DNA from: Platynereis dumerilii | Lineage: Eukaryota > Annelida > Polychaeta > Phyllodocida > Nereididae | Direction of reading: 5' to 3' | Length of the DNA stretch: 64,000 nt | Assembly (NCBI GenBank): GCA_026936325.1 | Contig: JAPTHN010000002.1 | Span: forward strand, 10,912,408-10,976,407 | In this document: in pieces, positions 1 through 11,600 of the stretch | Position numbering within the stretch: the stretch's first letter is position 1 | Layout: each line of letters opens with the position of its first letter | Position numbers and translations under genes: made by a program | The notes under the pieces: model-generated | Database searches by the model: none | Told to the model about the DNA's origin: nothing | Seen by the model: the letters and a program-made list of their open reading frames with translations, nothing else

Positions 1-2660
1 AAGACAAAATTATCAATGTTGGAAGTATTTTATTTTTGGTAAAATTCATCAAATTACTGAATTTCACCATTTTCTTCCAACCAAAACAACGTCAGAGGAT
101 AGATACTCCATCTAGTGAACCCCTACTTTTTTTCCCCAAATAGGTATTTATATGCAAGAGCTACAATTGACAAAGTTTTGAAAAATTTATGAACCCCTAA
201 TTCCTTTCCAAGAATATATAGAAATATATGTAAGAGCTACAATTGATATAATTTTGAAAAATATATCAATGAGGGAAGTATTTGATTTTTGGCAAAATAC
301 GTGAAATTCCTTAAAATTTCCAAATTCTCTTCAAACTGTAGGGGGTGCTGGTGGCAAAAATGCTGGTGAAACCCTATTTTTTTTCCACAGTAGATACGTG
401 TAACAGCTACAATTGATAAAAAATTTTGAAAAATCAATCAATATGGAAGTATTTTATTTTTGTCAAAATTCATGAAATTCATTAAAATTTCTTCAAATGG
501 TAGGGGGCACTGGTGGCCAAATTGCTGGTGAACCCCTAATTTTTCTCACGAATAAGTAGATATATATGTAAGAAGCACAATTGATAAATCCAAAATTTCC
601 ATACCCACACATGCTCCAGAACGCACATAGGTAGATGTGTGATAGATTTTGGATCTGTGGAAATGCGTTGCACTGCTTAGGAAAGGGAGATGAACAGGAG
701 AATCAGATTTAAGGAGATGGAGTGACACAGTAACAGTGAGTAGCACAGGGAGAGGGACATGCACAGGGAGTGAGAGATGCACAGGGAGAGGGACATGCAC
801 AGGGAGTGAGAGATGCACAGGGAGAGGGACATGTACAGGGAGAGGGGCATGTACAGGGAGATGTACTCTCCCTGTGCATCTCCCTCTCCCTGTGCATATC
901 CTTCTCCCAATGCATCTCCCTGTGCATCTCCCTCTCCCTATGCATCTCCTTCTCCTTGTGTATCTCCCTCTCCTTGTGCATCTCCCTATCCCTGTGCATG
1001 TACTCTCCCTGATGGACTCCCTGTGCATGTACTCTCCCAGTGCATCTCCCTCCCCCTGTGCATCTCTCTCCCCCTGTGCATCTTCTTTTCCCTGTGCATC
1101 TCCCTCTCTCTGTGCATGTCCCACTCCCTGTGCCTGTCGCACTCCCTGCGATTTATTAAGGTGGGAAGTATTATATTTTTGGCATTGTTCATGAAATTCT
1201 TCAAAATTTTACCATTTTCTTCAAACTGTAGGGGGCGCTGGTGGCCAATTTGGTGGTGAACCCCTTATTTTGTTTCATTAATAAGTAGATATATATAAGA
1301 GCTCCAATAGATATAATTTAGGAAAATTTATTATGGTGGGAAGTATTTTATTTTTTGCATCGTTCATGAAATTCTTTAAAATTTTACCATTTTCTTCAAA
1401 CTGTAGGGGGCGCTGGTGGCCAATTTTGTGGTAAACCCCTTATTTTGTTTCATGAATAAGTAGATATATATAAGAGCTACAATATAAAAAATTTTGGAAA
1501 ATTAATCAACGTTGGAAGAATTTTATTTTTGGCATTGTTCATGAAATTCTTCAAAATTTTACCATTTTCTTCAAACTGTAGGGGGCGCTGGTGGCCAATT
1601 TGGTGGTGAACCCCTTATTTTGTTTCATTAATGAGTAGATATATATAAGAGCTCCAATAGATATAATTTTGGAAAATTTATTAAGGTGGGAAGTATTTTA
1701 TTTTTGGCATCGTTCATGAAATTCTTTAAAATTTTACCATTTTCTTCAAACTGTAGGGGGCGCTGGTGGCCAATTTGGTGGTGAACCCCTAATTTTGTTT
1801 CATGAATAAGTAGATATATGTAAGAGCCACAATAGATGTAATTTTGGAAAATTAATCAACGTGGGAAGTATTTTATTTTTGGCATTGTTCATGAAATTCT
1901 CTAAAATTTCACCATTTTCTTCAAACTGTAGGGGGCGCTGGTGGCCAAAATGTGGGTGAACCCCTAATTTTGTATCATAAATAAGTAGAAATATGTAAGG
2001 GCTACAATTTATAAAATTTTGGAAAATTTATTAATTTGGGAAGTATTTTATTTTGGCAAAATACATGAAATTCCATTAAATTTTATCTTTTTTTTCCAAC
2101 GGTAGGGGGCGCTGGTGGGCAAAATAGTGATTAACCCCTAATTTTTTTTCATGAATAAATAGATATATGTATCAGCTGCAATTAGAATTTTTTTGAAAAA
2201 TTTATTAATCAGGGAATATGTTATTTTCCGCCAAATTCATCAAATTGCCAAAAATTTCACCATTTTCTTAAAAATGTAGGGGGCGCTGGAAGCCAAGAAA
2301 GGCTGGTGACCCCCTAATTTTTTTTCATGACTAAAAAGGTATATATATAAGCTATATGTGAGAACTTTATGAAAAATTTATCAATGTAGGAAATATTTTA
2401 TTTTTGGCCATATTCATCAAATTGCTGAAAATTACACAAATTTACCCAAAATGTAGGGGGCGCTCATGGCCAATAGGGTAAAGTGAACCCCTTATTTTTT
2501 CAATTAATGAGTAAACATATGTATAAACTACACTTGAGCAATTTTTGAAATTTTTATCATTGCAGGAAATGTGTCTTTTGAGCAATTATTTAAAGATAGT
2601 CCCAAAATTCAACAATCTCCAATCTAGGGGGCGCTATCTCAGTGAAAATGCTGGTGACAA
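1..2660. repeat. Tandem array, ~175 bp unit, CTCF-like core
   Basis: The word TAGGGGGCGCTGGTGG or a close variant recurs at about 339, 501, 1229, 1404, 1579, 1754, 1929, 2103, 2277, 2454 and 2625. From 1229 on the spacing is 171-177 bp. Each unit also has an AT-rich part (GGAAGTATTTTATTTTTGGC, then ACCATTTTCTTCAAACTG before the core, then a GTGAACCCCTAATTTT-like stretch after it). The middle units (1229-2103) are the most alike, and the units decay toward both sides. The array runs off the left edge and is interrupted at about 650-1160. No coding potential is seen. Confidence 0.93.
720..1160. repeat. Orientation-reversing minisatellite inside the array
   Basis: From about 735 to 860 the + strand repeats CACAGGGAGAGGGACATG-like units of about 12-18 bp. 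At about 865 the repeat flips and continues to about 1155 as the reverse complement (CTCCCTGTGCATCTCCCT). The two halves could pair into a long imperfect hairpin. Long open frames here on both strands are artefacts of the repeat and are not genes. It sits where one 175 bp unit of the surrounding array would be, so it looks like an insertion or local expansion. Confidence 0.9.
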
Positions 2661-2975
2661 ACACTTTTTTTTTCAAAAATGTTTTCTTTGTCACTAAATG
2701 TACAAGTGTGCAAAATTTCATAAAATAATCAACGTCAGTAGTGTTTCAAGGGAATAGTAGCATTCGTCTTTAAAACGTGTCATTCCATTTTGGTCATGAT
2801 CGTGATTGTCGTAAACGTGGGGCTGCCGTATTGTTCCAAAAAATATTTTTGTAAATAAATAACAACCACTCAGATTACTTTCTTAAAAGCCCCTTATTCT
2901 ATACTCACCATTACGAATTTTAAAAACCGTAATTAACGAAAATAATTCCTGATTTGATTTTACGACATCCTACTT

Positions 2976-5512
2976 ATGGCAGTTGAGGTTGAACAAGAGA
3001 GGACGCCACCCGTATGGACGGTGGCTCCTCTGGCGGCCAAAAACAAAATTGGCAAAATCGTAGTGAAAAAGCCTTGGAAAAGGTTGATCAGTGTGCAGAC
3101 CTCTGCAAAAGGTGTCAAAAGAAGGTTTCCAACAGTGTTGTAAGGCTTACCGCTCTCTCCTGCTTTGGCAGATTACATATTATTCATTTCCTGTCTCTTC
3201 AGGGTCTTGGAACAATAATGACCATGGTGGTAGTGGGAAAATATAGTGCAGAGGCATTTGCTAAATCTACGACAGGCAGACTTGAAAAAGGTAAAAATAA
3301 TTTGCTTAGGGAACGTTCAGAATTTATGACTGGGGGGGAGTGGGAGTTTTGCTGGAACTTCCCGTCAAAAATTGATACCCCCCCTTGAGTTTCATGCTGA
3401 TTTTTAGTACCCCACCCTTAGGTTTCACGCGTATTCTTAGTACCCCCCCCCCCCTCAAAGCCATACACATATATACTGTTATACACGGCCACGCGTACAG
3501 ATTCACATCATTTCGCAGACTTTTGCACGTAAAAAAGTCCAAATAAAATGAGTTTATGCATGTTTTTTAACATTTTTTCTTTCTTGAAGTTTCTTATCCC
3601 CCCTTGGAACTGTTGTAAAAAATTAATACCCCCCCTTGAATCACATGTGAAAAGTTAGTGCTCCCTCGGCCAAGACTCCCAACCCCCCCCCCCCCCCTCA
3701 GTCATAAATTCTGAATGGTCCATTAGATTAATTTTGATTACTTACATTTTGAGACAAAGAAAGAAATTTGTTTGAATTGATACATGCTGACGTGGCAATT
3801 AGGCCTATTGAATTCAATGAGAAAACATTTAGGGGTTGAATAATTTTTCTGCCAATTTATCACCTCATTATTATCATGTGAAAGACAGAATAAAAATAAT
3901 TCTTTATAAACTATATTTTTCCAGAACATCCCCACAGTATTGTCACCATGCTCTCGCAGGTGGCAATGATTCCACTCTGCTTCTTTGGTGCATCCTTTGC
4001 TGTTATGGGCTATGTTGGAATTCCGGCAGCACTAAGTTTGAAAAGGCCACTGTTACGACTTGTGAGTTTAGATATTTTGAATTTCAAAAAGTCTAGTCAA
4101 AACTGCTGGAAGTCATTAGAACTGAACGTAAGATTTCAATACCAATCACGTCATGTCAAGTTATTTATTTCAGTTAATTCGGTTAGGCATATTCACAGGA
4201 AACATAAGTCGTAAGTTTTTGAATCCAATATGGAAATATTATATAGGGCCTAACGACAGAATGAAAACAATAACTGAGAACTAAAAACACTCAATCTAGA
4301 AACAGCTTAAAATAGTTCGTTCGTTAGAAACCTTAGGGGCGTATCTGCAGTGAAAATACAATGTAAATACTTACAAACGAGTTGTTAATGGGGCCCTTCT
4401 TGTCGGGGGCACCTCATGACAGTGTGTTATTATAGTTCCCATATCAATGCAAGGTCTTGGTTGCACATCTTTTGTGACATTTAGACTTTTTTTTATGCAG
4501 TTGGGAGAAAATATCTGTTATGCTGCCAGCTGGGTTGCCAGCCAGCCTAAGCGTCATTCAGCCCACTGATATGAATAATTTTTTTTCCCAGCCGGGCGCC
4601 TCATCTGCTTTCTCATTACCTGACTGCAATTACATAGGTTGAACACTAAAAATTGACTCCAAGCTGACAACTTTGCAAGCTGGGAAAATCCTAGATGACA
4701 GTCTGCCAGCCAACTGGGCACCTGCTTCTTAACAGATATTTGGTAAAACACATCATGGGCTGCCCCTGTTCTTGTTATTACATTATATTATTACATTATA
4801 TAAATGAATCTTCATTTCAGAATATCATTATTGCACATCTAGTTTTGGCACTGGAGCTTGTACTTCTTGTTCTCATTTTGAAACTGACCAGTAAGGTAAT
4901 TATTAAGATTCAGATTTCATTTATTTTCTTTGAGGCACTACAGTGCAATTATGGATTAAAAAAAACAAACATATACATTAAATAAATAACGCTCAAAGCT
5001 TATGCCAATTTATGACACTCAATGTCGCTTAAAAATTGTTTGACTTGCTTAGTTTTATGTGGTAAACTTGAACTTGAAGCAGATGTTATCATTTATCTTG
5101 TATTATCTTGTGATACCTCAAAATCTTTCTGCAAAGCCATTTTCATGACATTGGTGCAATGAATTTACAAATGTGTGCGAGTAAATTTTCTTATACCATT
5201 CGACACCTATGTCAGCCAATCACATTACAGTATTTCAGGGGAATAATTCCCATATTCTTTGTTGTCCCGTTATCCTCTCATGTTTGACTGTTTGAGTGTT
5301 TGTCTCATGGTATAAGCCGGTTATTCACCATGGGATCAGGAATATGTGTTTATCACACCTCGGCCTAAAGGCCTCGGGTGATAAATCATATACTCTCCCG
5401 TGGTGAATAACCTTTACATATTGTATGATAATCAATATCAGGTGCTATATTCATTTTCATCAATCAACCCTCGTGAGGATCAAGAACTGGGCTTAGAGTG
5501 CTGCACTTACCA

Positions 5513-5545
<33 letters not shown>

Positions 5546-5546
5546 G

Positions 5547-5584
<38 letters not shown>

Positions 5585-5607
5585 AATCTATCTATCTATC
5601 TATCTAA

Positions 5608-5639
<32 letters not shown>

Positions 5640-8600
5640 TTATCTATCTATATATCTATTTTAAAAGCTACCCCTGCCATCCCGGCTCCATTCCACAACA
5701 TCAGAAACATAGATGCTGTGTGGTGAATCCTTGTCACCAGTAAGCCTGTAATTATATTTACTAGATATCTCATGTTGCACCCCATGTCAGGTACAACTCA
5801 GTTTACAGCCTCGTCATATTTACGTGGAATCTCAACTTCTTTTCTACGCTGTTGAACTGTGATGTCAGAGATGATGCATAGTTTACTGTCAGCCCATTAG
5901 CTATCAAGCTGTGATGATGTGGTTGTAGGAGATATCCCTGATAAAATGCTTACTCTGAAACTGAGTTGAAACTGTGATGCTCAGTTTCGTGGATTCACAT
6001 TGGCTAGAAGCTGGGAAATCTGACCCATTTTAAAATGACATCACAGCTTGTAGTTAATATACATATATTGCAATGCTAGAAAAGAGTCATCTCTGACATC
6101 ACAGTTCAATAGTATAGAAAAGAATTTGACATTCCACAAGGATTATTTTTTAACTGACCTAAGTTAGTGCCTTTACATTTTACTATCTAAAAAGAATTTG
6201 AAGGCAACTGTTGAAAGTACGATAATGTATTCCGAAAATCTTTATTTTCTAAGGCACAAAAACACGTAACTTATGAGTACTTACTTGCTCTGCTGCTGCT
6301 CAAATGTTAATAAGCCATGCAATAAGATTTTTATAACATTAATCATGTGACTGGTTCTGGTCAATAAGCATGCCTCTTGCACAGTGGTCATGTTACGATA
6401 ATGGATAATTGTCCAATATTGATTGACAACGATTGAGATGGATTAAGACGGATCAGTTTTGGTGACTTGTTTTTTTTTTCTCTTCAATATTCAGGCAGGC
6501 AAGGAATACCTAACTGGTTTGGTTGGAAGCTACGTCGGAGGTATGAGAAATTATTATATTATAGTTCCCTTATAGAATGTTTTCAAGGAAGTCCTCAAGT
6601 TTTCTTCGATTTATTTTCCTTTTTGTGACACAAAGTGTGATACATAACATACTCTTACTTGTTGCAGTTGTCATTTCATGCTCATTAATGTCATGGTGAT
6701 GTTTAATTTCAGATCTAGGATATCCTCATGGCAGTTTTCAAACCAGCAAGGACTTCAGCACTTACATTTTGGACACAATACAGTTTGTGGTGAGGTTTTG
6801 TTCATGTTATTCCCCCGGGGGGGGGGGGGGGTACTTCGCGAACTTTTGCATAGGGATGCGCCACGGCAATTTTGAAAACCAAAACCATTTAATCCGAGAC
6901 CAACGCCAAAACCACAAACCATTTTAATCTTTTTGTAAAAATATCCAAAACCAATTTAATCTTTATGATTTTTATGCCATTTTAATCGTCTTTTGAAGCC
7001 GATACTAACGGTACCAAACATATTGGGGGTGAAAAAAGGGCAACCAAATTAATCTTAATTCATAAAAAACCAATACCATTTTAATCCTAGAAGGCAAAAA
7101 AACCTAAACCATCCAGCGGAGCCTCTATATACACCCTTTCATAGTGAGTAACCCCCCCGGGGTTATTTCATCAAGTGTGATAAAAATAGGTCCTGCTAGT
7201 AACCACAAGAGGCCCCCGTCATGCTATGATGCGAGGATTGTTCAAGTTGGTCCTGCTAGCAAAACTTTCCACTTTGCAGCTCTCCAGCAAAGACTTGTAT
7301 CAATAAAATGCTTCGCGAAACTTCAAAAAAAGAAAAGCACATGCAATGTCAATGGGCATTTTATTTGCCTGATTCCAAATTTTTTTCTAAAAGGCAATGG
7401 TCGGTTTCTGGTCAATATACTTGAGACTAAATTCGCGACTCATACATTGAAATTAGTCTTCTGAAAGATGACACATTAACACAAGAGAGAGCCACATGAT
7501 GAAATCTCATTGAAGATGTGACTTCGTTGTGAGATTATCTACATATCCAATACAAGATGAGTTTAATTATTATCGTTTTCATTGATACATGTTTTTCCAG
7601 TTTGCATTTCGTTTTATACCAAAACTGTGATGTCACAGATTTAGTTGCATAACTTTGTATATTACAAGCACATAATTCAAGTAACTGCCCAAATGCATTC
7701 ACACATGATTATGTATGTTAAGCTTGTTTGGCTTAGATACCTACACTGGTTGATGAATGCTTCAATGAACTGCAACTGAAACAAACAGACTACTTATTCT
7801 CAAAGGAGAGTTACATTGTTGGGCAAAAGCTTGAAAAGGATAAGGTGCTCACCATTGCATTAGTGTTGCATGCACAAAATGGTATATCGAAATTGATGCG
7901 GATTATTGAAGATAAATTTGTGAAAATAGGGTTATATTTCAAAGGTTGCAGTCAAAAAATTGGGATGTGTCATACTGAGTCAGCATTGGCAACTGCTATT
8001 TCATCAATATGTATACGCACTTGCTTGGAGCCATCAGCATTTTTGAAAGCAACAAAGGAAAATGAATGCAATTCATATACACTGTAGAAAGTTACCAGAA
8101 ACTACCCCATAAAATCCCTCTTGCTATTTTGACATATATTCTTATCATCAGATAAGAAACATTGCATCCACAAGCAAATTTGTGTAACACTAATCTAAAG
8201 ACAGAAACATCGTATTTCCAAACATTTTGGCCTGCAGGGTACATAATCTTTGGCATTGACTGACAACAAATGATTTGAAATTGTGATAACAAGCATCTTA
8301 TGAAAAACATTAAAAACAGAATCTGTTTGGAAAACATTGAAACAGAGACTCTTCTGGTTAGGTGTAATACTCAGCTTGGACAGAAGTTGTTTGTTACAGT
8401 TGTACAAAAATAATAATATCGCCTGGCAGTTTTGAATTCCTTTGTCTTAAACCTTGATGTCAAACTTTACACTGAGTGTCACAGATTGAAGAATAGACCA
8501 ATCACATTCGCAGATACCTGATGAGGTCACGGTTTTGCTGCAAAACAAAGTTTTCAAAAAAACACATAGCTATGAAAACGATAATAATATAATGTTGTTA

Positions 8601-11600
8601 ATGTTTCTGTTGTCTTCTTTATCCAACCTGTGGATTCCGATAGTTTTCTGTGAGGCTGTTGTCACTAATTGATCTCAACAGTTTGTCTGATATATGATAT
8701 ATATGTTTATACCATTCGACACCTCTGTCAGCCAATCACGAGCCAGTATTTCACTGCAATAAAACCCATATTCTTTGCTGTCCAGTTATCCTCCCATGGG
8801 AGAATAATAAGTGAAGCTGTGAAAACAGACAGCCACAAAGGTCTTAATTTTGGCCACCAATGAATGCACTACACAAATAAACATAACTTATCAAAGATCA
8901 ACAAAATGTCTCACTTCAGCAATCAGCAATATCAGACAAATATATCTTCAAATTGTCACTGCTTTTCTAAATTCCGAGAAAAACAACTTCGACTTTACCT
9001 ATCTTTACTGTGACAAAAAAAAAACACGTATCTGTCTAGAAAAAAGAAGAGGAAAACCAGAAGAAACCAAAGTAAATGTAAAAAGTTGGTGCTTATAGTT
9101 ATATGTCACATTGAGTTCCCAAATAAAATATATTTTAAAAGCCAAACAATGTGGGAAGGTAGCTGTGGGTAGGTGTACAGTGTACGCAGTGCAGCCCTCT
9201 AATGCTGCATCTTATTGCTCACTAGAGTTTGCTGATAAAATTTGCAAAAAGGAGAGCACACCAATAGCCTAATTTTTTTCCAAGCATAGTCACTGATACA
9301 AGGTACCATCAATTGGTCAAACAAATGAAATCCAGCTGGAATATAGAATATGATCATTCTCAAAATATTCATTTGCATCTGCGTCAAATTTCAGTAAATA
9401 ATAAGAAATGGATGAATTCTATTCTATTCTATTCTATTCTATTCTATTCTATTCTAGATACAATTATGAGATCTATAAAAATTTCAAAAAACTCAACTGA
9501 CCATATTTTCTATTGAATTATTATTATTTTTGTCTTGACAGAAGTGTTCAGTATCACTCACCTTTTCAGCTATTTTTGTTGGTTGATGGTTTTACATAGC
9601 CAGCTATGAAATGACTCCATATTATGAAACGACTCCATATTATTAGTATGAATTGATCAAAATTCCAAGAAAAATCCATGCTTCTTACAAGTTTGATTCA
9701 TTTGATAAACAGAGGCTTGTTCTTCACACATTGGATTTAAGTGTCTGACGGTTTCATTGTTTGATATTTTTTGTTTGTGGATTACATATTTCCGTTTTGT
9801 CTCATGGTATAAGCCGGTTATTCACCACGGGATCAGCAATATGTGTTTATCACAGCTCGGGCTAACGCCCTCGCTGGATAAATCACATATTGCCTCTCCC
9901 TAGGTGAATAACCTATACTTATTAGCAACAAAGCGTATAGATTGTTAAAATATGTAAATAGTGTGATAGTGTCACACACAAAACTTTGCAGGGTTATAAT
10001 GTGAATATAAAAGGTGTCTGTCATCCAGACTATATAGAAATTGATGCTACACATCTCAAATAAAACAACGTTACGCTAATCTGTCTGTGTTGGAATAAAT
10101 GAACTCATGTGCCAAAGCATTAATTGACATGGCATTTGTGCAACATAGCAACTGGTTCAAGGGATTCGGAGAGAGCGCATCCTGCCATTGCAGGATTCGT
10201 TTACACTCACCCTGCCAGCAAGCACCAACAAAACATCAATGAAACATTCAATCATATATTCAGTTGATTCTAATGATCTCAAACTGTCAATTATGTTTGT
10301 CACATCGGAGGCAGCTTAATCTTTTGATGATTACTTAACTGAAACACTGTCCATGTAGTCAGGGTATACCGGTAGCTTACCCAAGGATACACTGAGAGGT
10401 GAGGATGGGAGAGCGGGCCACAGCATCTACACACAGCAAAAATTTGCAGACTTAAATCCCGACATGAAATAGTTGATTGGAAATGAGCAGATGTTTATTG
10501 AGTATTTCGAACTATTCACTGATAAAATACATTACAATTACATAATATGCTTTTATATCAGCAATATACCTATACGTTGTCATATGGCATTTCAAGTATC
10601 GGCACCTTATATTGTTCCCCATGCAAGAGCCATGTATCGGCCCCGGGGATTACGTATAAGCATTACAGGATTATAATTTAATATCATTTGAGACTAAATT
10701 GTATTTATCACATTCCAAATTAAGAACTTTTTGTCACACTGGTCAGATTTTGTACTAATCCTGGCATAAATATACATTTTATACGATATCAATTGCAGAT
10801 TCCCTGTTGCGGATCAAATAATCCTATTGACTATAAGGATGCTTCAGCGTGGAATCATAAAGTTCACATATTAACGGAGGGTGGACCAAAAATTGTAGAA
10901 ATGGCATTGGTCCCATTGTCATGCTGCAAACTTGGCCGTGAGTTACTTCATGACTTTTTTGGCTTAGGCCTGGTCGTACATAACATACTCACTTAGAAAT
11001 ATTTTGAAACTTTTATGGCTACTGTGAGAGTCCCTTTGTTCCCAAAGAAACATTAAGCAATTAAGTTACTTGTCTATTATATTTTAATAAAGGATTTAAT
11101 TTAGCAGTTTAAACTGCTAAATGGATCTTTCGAAAGATTTTGGCCAATGAAACTTTCATAGAGAAAAACTGCATAATCTAAAGAAATTTGTGAAACATCG
11201 ATCTTTGAAATCCCCAGCGACTCAAAGTTTATGTATTGACCATTATTTGTCAAAAGCCTGGAGAGTTTATTCACCATTTCCTTTTGCTTTACAATTTTTC
11301 AGATGTGAAAAAAAGAATAGTCTTTAACGACGCAGAAAAATGCCTGACTGAGCCAAAAAAGGAAGTTGCTCATCTAGAGGTAGGCCTACTGAAAAAGACT
11401 TTAAGATTGGCCACAGGGCCACACATTTTTCATGTACTACAGTGATACCTGCTTTGTAAGACCCCGGTTGTAAGACCGACTAGCCATATGTGACCACTTT
11501 ACTCCTGCACAAAGTAGTATTTTTTGTGCATTTTGCACCCCGACGAGAGACCACACCCTCACGAGAGACCGCTTCATGACTGCAGAAGGGGCGGTCTTAT

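Noticed and set aside
546-1259. Several overlapping open frames on both strands (up to 198 residues)
   Set aside because: They run through the CACAGGGAGA minisatellite, and their translations are simple repeats; all frames stay open because of the repeat unit.
5400-5743. Frames of repeated SIYLSIYL
   Set aside because: They are translations of the (TATC)n tract. The same applies at 16132, 39316 and 40794.
7741-7845. A splice-flanked frame that could be an extra tetraspanin exon
   Set aside because: It keeps phase 0, but inserting it would separate the QFV and IPCCG segments, which are continuous in the family, and it lies inside an inverted-repeat element.
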